64,000 bases of DNA from CAVZCK01 sp963773735. Its GTDB lineage: Bacteria; Pseudomonadota; Alphaproteobacteria; Rhizobiales; Rhodomicrobiaceae. The notes below the pieces were generated by a model. That model was not told the DNA's origin, searched no databases, and saw nothing but the letters and a program-made list of their open reading frames with translations. Positions 56,713 to 64,000 of the stretch are shown one piece after another. The position numbers and the translations under genes were made by a program. Within the stretch, counting starts at the first letter, position 1. Every line of letters begins with the position of its first letter. The DNA is taken from positions 7,957 to 71,956 of the forward strand of contig CAVZCK010000026.1 of assembly GCA_963773735.1 (NCBI GenBank). The letters run 5' to 3'.

Positions 56713-57411
56713 ATGTCGCGATCGAGCACAACTCTAGGGTCCGCCGGAGATGCGAATGGAAGCGGCGCAATCCTCCTGCGGCACATCAATGTATGTGGGC
56801 CTGGCGCCGCCGGCATTCGCGTGGTGAACCTCGTGGAACTGTTGGACGAGACTTGTGCCCGATGCCTGTCGGCCATCGACTATTCGGGTAGCCTGACCCG
56901 CCTGCCGTCGGACGATTGTGCGGTGACTTCGGACGAGGCTGCAGTTATCGGCCTCATTGTCGGTGAAGCGGTCACCAACGCCATCAAGTATTCCCATCCC
57001 ACGGGCGTACCCGGAAAGATCACTGTTGGGTGCCAGCAGGATGATAGAGGCCGAATTAGGATCGCCGTAACCGATGACGGCGTTGGCCTTCCGGAGAACT
57101 TCGATCCGAAGTCAGACGGCAATGTCGGCTTCCGGATGATGCGCGCATTGAGCGAGAGGCTCGAGGCAGCGCTGACGTTCAAATCGTCAAGCCTCGGGCT
57201 TGGTGTCAGCCTGCAAGTGCGAAACAAATCAAACGAACCCGCTTTGCTTGTGTTTTCGAATGCTCGAAATGACGATCGGGATCTGCGCACATTCAGCAAC
57301 GCATCGGCGAGAAAGAATTTCACGCAGGATCAACGTCCGGGCGAGAGGCGGGCGAGACGGCGGGCGGGCGGCTCGAGTTGCTCGAGGCTCTGCCCGTCGC
57401 CGTCTACATGA
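56713..57411 (+). CDS. HATPase-domain protein (truncated histidine kinase-like)
   Basis: The frame from ATG 56713 (MSRSSTTLGSAG) encodes a protein that lacks sensor domains and consists mainly of a kinase ATPase domain with N box IVGEAVTNAIKYSHP, a G1 box VTDDGVGLPENF and SLGLGVSL near the end; a short region with DETCARCLSAI precedes it. This is the output half of HWE-like kinases. The homology ends near 57255. The tail to 57411 looks random, and removing one base near 57262 gives a stop at 57270-57272 that overlaps an ATG (57269) for the following kinase. Confidence 0.7.
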   Translation: MSRSSTTLGSAGDANGSGAILLRHINVCGPGAAGIRVVNLVELLDETCARCLSAIDYSGSLTRLPSDDCAVTSDEAAVIGLIVGEAVTNAIKYSHPTGVPGKITVGCQQDDRGRIRIAVTDDGVGLPENFDPKSDGNVGFRMMRALSERLEAALTFKSSSLGLGVSLQVRNKSNEPALLVFSNARNDDRDLRTFSNASARKNFTQDQRPGERRARRRAGGSSCSRLCPSPST

Positions 57412-59246
57412 CGGACGCCGAGGGGCGCATCACCTTCTACAACGAGGCTGCAGCGAGGCTGTGGGGGCGCCGCCCCGAGCTGGGCAAGGATAAGTTTTGC
57501 GGGTCTTGGAAGCTCTACTGGCCCGATGGCACGCCGCTCTCGCACGAGGTGTGCCCGATGGCGATCGCCCTCAGGCAGAAAGAAGCTGTTCGAGGCCTAG
57601 AAGCTGTTGCCGAGCGCCCGGACGGGACGAGGATTCCCTTTATCCCCTATCCCACGCCGCTGTTCGACAGCTCGGGCGCATTGGTCGGCGCGGTCAACAT
57701 GTTGGTCGACATCTCTGAGCGCAAGCGCGCCGAAGTGACCTTGGCCAGGCACCGGGACGAGCAAGCCGCCCTGTATCAGCTTACGGACAGCCTGTTCCGT
57801 GCCACCTCGCTGAGTGGCGTTTGCGACGCGGCACTCGATGCGATCCGCCGGGCCTTGGGTTGCCAGCGCGCGTCCATACTGCTGTTCGATGAGTCCGGCC
57901 TGATGAAGTTTTTCGCTTGGCGCGGGCTCTCCGATGAGTATCGAAGGGCTGTGGAGGGACACTCGCCCTGGACCCGCGACGTGAAGGAACCGCAGCCGAT
58001 TTGCGTCTCCGACATTGAGACTGCTGACATTGCAGAAGATCTCAAGGCGACCGTCAGGGCCGAAGGTATTTCCGCGCTTGCCTTCATCCCTCTTGTGGCG
58101 AACGGCGAACTTGTCGGCAAGTTCATGACGTACTACGAGGCTTCTCACGTTTTCATGGATGCCGAGATCAATCTCTCAATGACGATCGCGCGGCAGCTTG
58201 GCTTTAGCTTGGAGCGATTGCGGGCGGAAGAGGCCCGACAGCGTGGAGAACAGGCCAGTCGGCTGCTAACCTCCATCATCGACACTTCAGATGATGCGAT
58301 CGTAAGCAAAGACGTCAACGGCATCGTCACCAGCTGGAACAATGGAGCCAAGCGAATATTCGGCTATACCGCCGACGAAATGATTGGCAGGCCGATCGTG
58401 ACGCTCATTCCGCCCGATCGGCACAATGAAGAGTCTGAGATTCTGGAGCGTATCCGACGGGGCGAACGCATTGAGCACTACGAGACCGTTCGCCAACGCA
58501 AGGACGGAACCCTCATCGACGTATCCCTCACTGTGTCGCCCCTTAGGGACGCTGCGGGCAGGGTTGTGGGCGCCTCCAAAATCGCTCGTGATATCACCGA
58601 GCGGAAGCTGGCCGAGGCTCGACATGAATTGCTGACCCGCGAAATACAACATCGCACGAAGAATCTGTTCGTTGTCGTGCAGGCAGTTGTCGCCAGGAGT
58701 TTCGCTGGCAAGCAGACCGTAACGGAGGCGGAGTCCGCTGTGGTCGACCGTCTTCGCTCCCTTGCACAAACGCACGTCATGTTGATCGACAAAGAATGGC
58801 AAGGTGCCGATCTCGCCGAGGTTGTGCGTACGGAAATGAGCCCCTACGCCGATCGCGTGCAAATCGAAGGGCCGGATCTGCTCATCACCGCGAAGGCTGC
58901 CCAGAATTTTGCGCTGGCGCTCCATGAACTTGCCACCAACGCCGTCAAGTACGGTGCCCTCTCAAACGCGACGGGTCGGGTCCACATCAGCTGGTCCACG
59001 TCGAAACCGAACGGTACTCCTGTCTTCACCTTTCGCTGGCAGGAGCGGGGCGGGCCGCCAGTATCGCCGCCCGCGCATAAAGGTTTCGGAAGTGTCGTGC
59101 TTGAACAGGTCATGGCTGGGTATTCCGACGTTCTCCCACAGGTCGATTTTGCCGCCGGTGGGGTGAGCTACGAACTTCACGCTGCGCTTGAAGGTCTAAG
59201 CGAACAGCTCACTTCTAGCTCAGGAGACGCCGATGCGCGCGCATAA
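57378..59246 (+). CDS. HWE-family sensor histidine kinase with PAS-GAF-PAS input
   Basis: A soluble kinase of 622 residues from TTG 57378. Domains: PAS (about 1-115, LPVAVYMTDAEGRITFYNEA), GAF (about 125-280, GCQRASILLFDESG), PAS (about 295-410, IIDTSDDAIVSKDVNGIV with GYTADEMIG), then HWE kinase with phospho-His in REIQHRTKNLF, the N-box His in ALHELATNAVKYGALS and W-x-E in FRWQERGGP. The frame is open upstream to 57275; an ATG at 57269, after loss of one base, would give a start overlapping the previous gene. No response regulator is adjacent, usual for this family. Confidence 0.92.
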   Translation: MLEALPVAVYMTDAEGRITFYNEAAARLWGRRPELGKDKFCGSWKLYWPDGTPLSHEVCPMAIALRQKEAVRGLEAVAERPDGTRIPFIPYPTPLFDSSGALVGAVNMLVDISERKRAEVTLARHRDEQAALYQLTDSLFRATSLSGVCDAALDAIRRALGCQRASILLFDESGLMKFFAWRGLSDEYRRAVEGHSPWTRDVKEPQPICVSDIETADIAEDLKATVRAEGISALAFIPLVANGELVGKFMTYYEASHVFMDAEINLSMTIARQLGFSLERLRAEEARQRGEQASRLLTSIIDTSDDAIVSKDVNGIVTSWNNGAKRIFGYTADEMIGRPIVTLIPPDRHNEESEILERIRRGERIEHYETVRQRKDGTLIDVSLTVSPLRDAAGRVVGASKIARDITERKLAEARHELLTREIQHRTKNLFVVVQAVVARSFAGKQTVTEAESAVVDRLRSLAQTHVMLIDKEWQGADLAEVVRTEMSPYADRVQIEGPDLLITAKAAQNFALALHELATNAVKYGALSNATGRVHISWSTSKPNGTPVFTFRWQERGGPPVSPPAHKGFGSVVLEQVMAGYSDVLPQVDFAAGGVSYELHAALEGLSEQLTSSSGDADARA

Positions 59247-59685
59247 CGGCGTTCTTGCTGGTCGCTCGCGTCATCAGATGGAGGTGGTGGTCGAGCCGAT
59301 CCGCCTGCGACATGACGCAGGCGACATGGCTCATCATCGATTGAGCCTTCCGTCATCATGTGGTGAACCTCTGGCGTCGTTCGCTCTCGTGACGCAGCCA
59401 GAAGGGTGATATCACGTGGCCTCGGATCAAGCAAATCGTCGATGGCTAACTGCCTCGCGCCAAAATCGTTCTCGTCTGGCCTCAGGAGCGTTTTGCCGTC
59501 AGATACTCAGGGCAGGAGCCGTATGCCCGAATTGGGCTCGTACCGATCTGTGCGGGGCAGCTGGCAAAGGCCGTCCCTACCGCAAATAGACTAACGCGCA
59601 ATCGGGGATTTGTAGAACGATATAAACTCGCCGCATAGAAATTCGTGTTTTTCTGGCCGTGGCTATTTCATCGAGAACTGATTTC
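59247..59685. other. Gene-poor 439 bp with a scrap of NlpC/P60 sequence
   Basis: Bases 59270-59305 match 54831-54866 of the NlpC/P60 gene at 35 of 36 positions and keep the reading HQMEVVVEPIR. The remainder has no recognisable gene. The ATG at 59686 of the next gene lacks an obvious ribosome-binding site. Confidence 0.6.
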
Positions 59686-60864
59686 ATGTCCTTGCGCTTT
59701 AGCAAAAGAATAAAGATCGCGCCCGGGCTTCGATTGAATCTCAGTCGCAGCGGTGTCAGCTTAACTCTGGGCCGAAGAGGAGCGTCCGTGACTTCCGGCA
59801 AGCGGGGTTCTTACGTGAACCTCGGTATTCCCGGCACGGGCCTTTCCTTCAGAGAAAAGGTCGGTGGGAGTAGCTATGGCAGGGGCGCGCTGCAATACCT
59901 CGCGGCGGAGGTGCGGCTGACCCTGCATTCAGATGGCCGCCTTGAGATCAGCGATAGCGCCGGCAGTCCTTTTCCGCCGCGATTGCTAACGCAGATCAAG
60001 AAAAACGCTGCCGAGAACGTTCGCCAGTTTCTTGAAGCCAACTGTCGCGCGAGAAATGAGTTGCTCGACCGCATCCGGCAAATTCACTGCTCGACACCGG
60101 ACATTAATGCGCCGATCGCCTATCGGCCAATGCCATTCAATGATCAAATGCCTGCCGAGCCGGAATACAAACAGCATAGCTTTATGAGCCGGTTGTTGAA
60201 GGGGTGGCGCCGCGCGATCGACGAGCACAATGCGGCATGCGAACAGATGTATGCGGAAGCGTTGCGAAGGTGGCTGGACGCGAAAGAGGCGCATGAACAG
60301 GCGGAGGCGAATGCGAGAGCGGTTTACGATCGCGCGCTGCTTGGCGATGAGGCAAGCATGATAACGCTCTTCGAGGAGCGGATCGCCGAGTTCGATTGGC
60401 CGATTCCGACGGAATTGTCTTTTCAGTTCTCCGATAAAGGCCGGATGATTTGGCTCGATGTGGATCTGCCAGAAATCGAGGACATGCCGACAGAAATCGC
60501 TTCCATTAAGTCGGGGAGTTCCGGCCTCAGCCTCAAGCAGCTTTCAGAGACGGACATTCGCAAAAACTATATGACCCATGCGCATGGGGTTCTGTTTCGT
60601 GTCGTAGGGGAGGCATTCGCCAGCCTTCCCTACGTGGATAGCGTCATTGTGTCTGGCTATTCCCAAAGACCCAGCAAAGAGACCGGGGAAATTTGCGATG
60701 AGTATCTCGTTAGCGCGCGCATATTGCGGACAGACTGGTCGCGGATCAATTTTCAGAACCTGTCACAGATCGACCCCGTCGCCGCGTTCGAGAAGCATGA
60801 TCTCCGAAGAAAGATGACCAAGACCGGGCTTTTCAAGCCCATCGAGCCCATCCCGTATGGCTAG
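59686..60864 (+). CDS. DUF4236 domain protein
   Basis: Encodes 392 residues from ATG 59686 (MSLRFSKRIKIAPGLRLNLS); nine more codons are open upstream. The first 55 residues form a DUF4236 domain with repeated glycine turns (SGVSLTLGRRGASVTSGKRG, NLGIPGTGLSFR). The rest is charged and partly helical (region 150-240 rich in Ala, Glu and Arg), followed by a mixed C-terminal domain. Proteins with this N-terminal domain occur widely as singletons; the function is unknown. GC content is lower than in neighbours. Confidence 0.82.
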   Translation: MSLRFSKRIKIAPGLRLNLSRSGVSLTLGRRGASVTSGKRGSYVNLGIPGTGLSFREKVGGSSYGRGALQYLAAEVRLTLHSDGRLEISDSAGSPFPPRLLTQIKKNAAENVRQFLEANCRARNELLDRIRQIHCSTPDINAPIAYRPMPFNDQMPAEPEYKQHSFMSRLLKGWRRAIDEHNAACEQMYAEALRRWLDAKEAHEQAEANARAVYDRALLGDEASMITLFEERIAEFDWPIPTELSFQFSDKGRMIWLDVDLPEIEDMPTEIASIKSGSSGLSLKQLSETDIRKNYMTHAHGVLFRVVGEAFASLPYVDSVIVSGYSQRPSKETGEICDEYLVSARILRTDWSRINFQNLSQIDPVAAFEKHDLRRKMTKTGLFKPIEPIPYG

Positions 60865-61241
60865 TATTATTGTTGCATTTTTACTGTGAAGTGAGCGCGC
60901 TGCGCGGGGGGGCCCGATGCGCCGTGCAAAACGCCGGTTCAGCAGTCGCTGGAGTTATTCGTTCGGCGTGCCCTGATGTTAACTGCGCAAACCGGCCCGA
61001 ACGGACATCCCCAACGCAAGCATCCTTGCGGTTCAAGCCGGCCAGTGACGGCGAAAATGAGGCGGTAGTGGAAGTGCCGTGATTGCGCGCTGACAATCGG
61101 TAGGTCGAACCACGGGACACAGGGATAGCCGCCGCACATCAAGCGACGACTGGCCTCCACGAGATAAAGCGGGCGAACGCCGCCGCATCGTAGGGTGATG
61201 TCTGATTGAGCCGATTGCGCTGCCCGGATCAGCGCCGCGCG
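60865..61241. other. 377-bp region without a recognisable gene
   Basis: Only fragmentary frames on both strands. It may be interspersed or decayed sequence at the 3' ends of two convergent genes. Confidence 0.45.
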
Positions 61242-62933
61242 TCATTCCCCCACGCCGAACATGCGCATGCCCATGATCGCGAACTCGGTGAGCACGCCGC
61301 CGATCACCATGGCCGCGATCCACTGCAGGCCGCGCGCCGCGCTGCGCCAGTAATTCGTCCGCACCCGCACGGTAATGATCTGATCCGGCAGGGCTGAATC
61401 GCCGACCAGCCCGTTCTGGCCGATGCTGCGCGCCGCCACGATAAGCTGCAGCCGGCGCTGCCCGGTCTCATGCGGGGTGACGACCCAGCGCCAGCGCCCG
61501 TAGGTCTCGCTGTCGGCGCTCTCCGGCCGGTCGAAAATCCACTGTGTTTCCGGGCTCAGCGGCTCGATCGTGAAGCCGCCGTCGGGCGCGCGCAGGGCCA
61601 CGCTCATGGTCTGGGTCACTCTGACGTCGTGGCGCACCGGATCGGCGCGGCCTTCCATCCCCCGGCTGATCGCCTGGGTTTCCTCGCGCGAAATGCGCAC
61701 CTCGATGCGCTCGGGCGTCTCCGCGCGCATGCGGCGTGGAATATTTTCGATGAGCCGTCCCATGAGCGCCTCGTAGGGGCGGGGCCGGCGAGGGCGTGCG
61801 CCTTTCTGCTTGTCGGGCGCGGCCGCCTTGCCTGGAGCGGCGGCGGGCCGCTGCGTGCCGCGCCCCTTGGCTGGAGGCGGCGGCGGTGCGGGGGCAGGCG
61901 CCGGGGCCGGGAAGCTTCTCCCGCCGGAACCGACACGCATTCCCTCGATGCGGCTGGCCGGCGGCAATTGCGGCTCGGCACGCGACGGGCCAGCCGGCCG
62001 CAAAACCTCGCTGGTCCTGGCGCCTTCGGCGGGCTCGCGGCGGCGCGGCATCAGGATCGCAGGCGGGCGCGCATCCTTTAGAGACCAGGGGTCGGCCTCG
62101 TCCTCCTCCTCGACATCCGCCTTATAGATCGGCGGAGCGAGCTTGCCGGGCGCAGGCGGGACCGGCGGCGAGCGGCCGGCGGCAGCCGTGGATTGCGCGG
62201 TGCGGCCGAGCACCGGTGTCGTCGGCCTCTGCCGCAGGATTTTTGGCACCGGCACCGGCTCGTGATCCTCGACGATTTCGAGGTCCAGCTCGTCGGCCTC
62301 CTCATCGTCCTCGCTCTCCGCCTCCTCCGCCGCGGCCTCGGCGTGCGGCGAAGCACGCGGCTCCGGCTCGGCGGCCGGGGCCGGTTGAGCCTCAGCCGGA
62401 GCGGCTTCGGCCGCCGGAGCCGGTTCAGGCTGCGGCTGCGGCTTCGCCGCGCTCGCGCGGCTGCTCGGCGAGGTTCCCCGGTTCGCATAGAGCCAAGTCA
62501 TGGCGCTCGGATAGGAGAAGCCGTTGCGCCTCAAAATGTCGGCGGCCGGGTTGTCGGACTCGCGCGCGAGGGCGGAGAGCACGAAGGCGGCGTCGACCTC
62601 GTGACAGCCGAGCCGCGAGGCGTCGTCGGAGGCGGTCTGCAGCACGCGCTCGACCTTGTAGCTGGCGCGCAGGTCGAACTGGCCGGGCGTATAGAGAGTC
62701 GCCAGATTGCGGTTCACCGTATCGGTAATGCTGGCCCGGATCGCGGGAATGTCGGCGCGGACGGCTTCGAGAATGGCGATGGCGTCGGGATCATCCAGAA
62801 GCGCCAGGAGCAGATGCTCCAGCGTCACATAACGGTGCGACCGCTGCTGCGCGGCGGAAATCGCGCGCCGCATCGACGACGACAAATAGGCCGATTGCGG
62901 CAGATCGGTCAAAAATCCCGATGTCTCGGCCAC
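61242..62933 (-). CDS. Clp N-domain protein with long disordered linker and C-terminal membrane helix
   Basis: Encodes 563 residues from GTG 62933, chosen for the GGAGGGA six bases upstream; the frame is open to 63101 without family-like sequence. Residues 1-150 are a Clp repeat N-domain (YLSSSMRRAIS, SHRYVTLEHLLLALLDD, CHEVDAAFVLSALARESD), as in ClpA/ClpC. There is no AAA+ module. Residues 155-400 are Pro/Ala/Glu-rich and disordered. Then comes a beta-rich domain (RIEVRISREETQAISRG, GGFTIEPLSPETQWIF) and a C-terminal helix (GLQWIAAMVIGGVLTEFAIM). The N-domain may bind substrates or adaptors; the role is unknown. Confidence 0.8.
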   Translation of the reverse strand: MAETSGFLTDLPQSAYLSSSMRRAISAAQQRSHRYVTLEHLLLALLDDPDAIAILEAVRADIPAIRASITDTVNRNLATLYTPGQFDLRASYKVERVLQTASDDASRLGCHEVDAAFVLSALARESDNPAADILRRNGFSYPSAMTWLYANRGTSPSSRASAAKPQPQPEPAPAAEAAPAEAQPAPAAEPEPRASPHAEAAAEEAESEDDEEADELDLEIVEDHEPVPVPKILRQRPTTPVLGRTAQSTAAAGRSPPVPPAPGKLAPPIYKADVEEEDEADPWSLKDARPPAILMPRRREPAEGARTSEVLRPAGPSRAEPQLPPASRIEGMRVGSGGRSFPAPAPAPAPPPPPAKGRGTQRPAAAPGKAAAPDKQKGARPRRPRPYEALMGRLIENIPRRMRAETPERIEVRISREETQAISRGMEGRADPVRHDVRVTQTMSVALRAPDGGFTIEPLSPETQWIFDRPESADSETYGRWRWVVTPHETGQRRLQLIVAARSIGQNGLVGDSALPDQIITVRVRTNYWRSAARGLQWIAAMVIGGVLTEFAIMGMRMFGVGE

Positions 62934-63116
62934 GCCTCCCTCCGGCGGATGAATGCAGTGTGAATGCCCACTGTTGACATAGCTTAATCTCGGCCGGTTC
63001 GGAAGGCTTTTAGCGCCACAATCTGTGCCGCAATTCGCCTTTGTGCGTAAACCATTTATGGCGGCTGCCAAAGCCGCTATAACCGGCGGCTGATGCCACA
63101 TTTTTGAGCAGGACCA

Positions 63117-64000
63117 ATGGACACGTCCTCAAAGGCCCCCGAGGCGCCCGTCAGCCCGCACACCCACGCCGTGATTTTGTCGGAGGCGCTGCCCTTCATG
63201 CAGCGCTACGATCAGCAGATCGTCGTCGTCAAATATGGAGGCCACGCCATGGGCGATCCGGAGCTGGCGGCTTGTTTCGCCAAGGACATCACGCTTCTGG
63301 AGCAGTCCGGCGTCAAGCCGATCGTCGTGCATGGCGGCGGCCCGCAGATCGGCCGGCTGCTCGACAGGCTTGCCATCAAGAGCGAGTTCGAGGGCGGCCT
63401 GCGCGTGACCGATGCGGCAACCATCGAGATCGTCGAGATGGTGCTGGCCGGCTCGATCAACAAGCAGATCGTCTCGGCGATCAACGCGGCGGGCGGCCGG
63501 GCTTGCGGCATTTCCGGCAAGGACGCCAATCTGATGATCGCCAGGAAGCTGGAGCGGCGCGTGCGCGATCCCGAATTCGAACATCGAGCGGGTCATCGAT
63601 CTCGGCTTCGTCGGCGAGCCCGAGGAGGTCAATCCGCGAATCGTCGACGTGATCGCCGGCGGCGATCTGATCCCCGTCATCGCGCCGATCGGCGTGTCGC
63701 GGGACGGCGTCACCTACAACATCAACGCCGACACCTTTGCCAGCGCCCTGGCGAGCGCGATGAAGGCCAAGCGCCTGTTATTGCTGACGGATGTGCCGGG
63801 CGTGCTCGACAAGAGCGGCACGCTGATCGCGAAGCTGACGGTGCCCGAGGCGCGCGCGCTGATCGCCGACGGCACGATTTCCGGCGGCATGATCCCCAAG
63901 GTCGAAGGCTGCATCGACGTGGTGGAGGCGGGCGTCGAAGGCGTCGTCATCATCAACGGCAAGGTGCCGCATGCGGTGCTGATCGAGCTGTTTACGAAGC
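63117..64000 (+). CDS. argB: Acetylglutamate kinase ArgB, frame break, 3' end outside window
   Basis: Second step of arginine synthesis, phosphorylating N-acetylglutamate. Start at ATG 63117 (MDTSSKAPEAP). Motifs include the nucleotide-binding VVVKYGGHAMGDPE, VVHGGGPQIGRLLD, GLRVTDAATIEIVEMVL, and after removing one T near 63582, ERVIDLGFVGEPEEVN, TYNINADTFASALA, LLLLTDVPGVLD and GGMIPKVEGCIDVVEAG. The gene is essential for prototrophy and all motifs are intact around the break, so an extra base in the sequence is likely. The last few codons lie beyond 64000. Confidence 0.9.
   Translation, partial: MDTSSKAPEAPVSPHTHAVILSEALPFMQRYDQQIVVVKYGGHAMGDPELAACFAKDITLLEQSGVKPIVVHGGGPQIGRLLDRLAIKSEFEGGLRVTDAATIEIVEMVLAGSINKQIVSAINAAGGRACGISGKDANLMIARKLERRVRDPEFEHRAGHRSRLRRRARGGQSANRRRDRRRRSDPRHRADRRVAGRRHLQHQRRHLCQRPGERDEGQAPVIADGCAGRARQERHADREADGARGARADRRRHDFRRHDPQGRRLHRRGGGGRRRRRHHQRQGAACGADRAVYE

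Noticed and set aside
59686..60864. DUF4236 protein as part of a phage-defence or prophage island
   Set aside because: No integrase, phage or defence gene is adjacent; lower GC alone is not enough.
3301..63600. Programmed +1 frameshifting as an explanation for the many frame breaks
   Set aside because: The sites share no slippery sequence, rare codon or stop context, and lie at different places in unrelated genes. Sequence error is simpler.

Overview
This GC-rich window reads as the chromosome of an alphaproteobacterium, most likely in the Hyphomicrobiales (Rhizobiales). The evidence is indirect: a Ku/LigD end-joining operon with rhizobial-type partners, Tad pilus genes of Caulobacter/rhizobial type, HWE-family sensor kinases, small DUF proteins usual in that order, and an interspersed palindromic element common in it. 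No rRNA, tRNA or CRISPR array was seen.

Layout. 1-10.8 kb (minus): a respiratory operon actA-actB-actC-actD-actE-actF, a small membrane protein, a SCO protein, then coxB and coxA. It encodes alternative complex III followed by a caa3-type A2 haem-copper oxidase, a quinol-to-oxygen chain without a bc1 complex. 10.8-11.8 kb: relics, including a PQQ membrane dehydrogenase reduced to its two ends. 11.8-16.7 kb: a small exported protein, a DevABC-like exporter (permease, ATPase, membrane-fusion protein) with a decayed duplication, and a cold-shock gene. 16.7-19.8 kb: a transglutaminase-like protein, a broken YkgJ-type protein and a stand-alone lpxD. 19.9-25.2 kb: chrA plus an OmpR/EnvZ-type two-component system whose sensor loop is rich in Met and His, divergent from genes for a Met/His-rich exported protein, a c-type cytochrome and a Cys-rich protein; it looks like a metal-response module.

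25.3-31.2 kb (minus): ligD-ku-(BRCT-like/TPR protein)-hydrolase-exonuclease III, an extended end-joining operon. 31.2 kb: an IS91-family transposase scrap. 31.4-37.1 kb (minus): an archaic (Csu-type) chaperone-usher pilus operon. 37.5-45.9 kb: Tad/Flp pilus genes cpaB, C, D, E, F, tadB, tadC and a convergent tadD-like gene; no pilin or prepilin peptidase is present. 46.2-51.8 kb: two tandem exported sulfatases and a small membrane protein. 51.9-55 kb: glutathione S-transferase, leucyl aminopeptidase and an NlpC/P60 endopeptidase. 55-61 kb: small genes, two sensor-kinase-like proteins and a DUF4236 protein among gene-poor stretches. 61.2-64 kb: a Clp N-domain protein with a long disordered linker, and argB running off the end.

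A striking property of the whole window is the number of single-base frame breaks in otherwise conserved genes. In nearly every case removing one base restores the family sequence, including in argB and actB. I treat these genes as probably intact in the organism and give coordinates for the full restored gene; the most likely cause is sequencing insertions, although real decay is probable in places (dehydrogenase relic, second pilin gene, transposase scrap).
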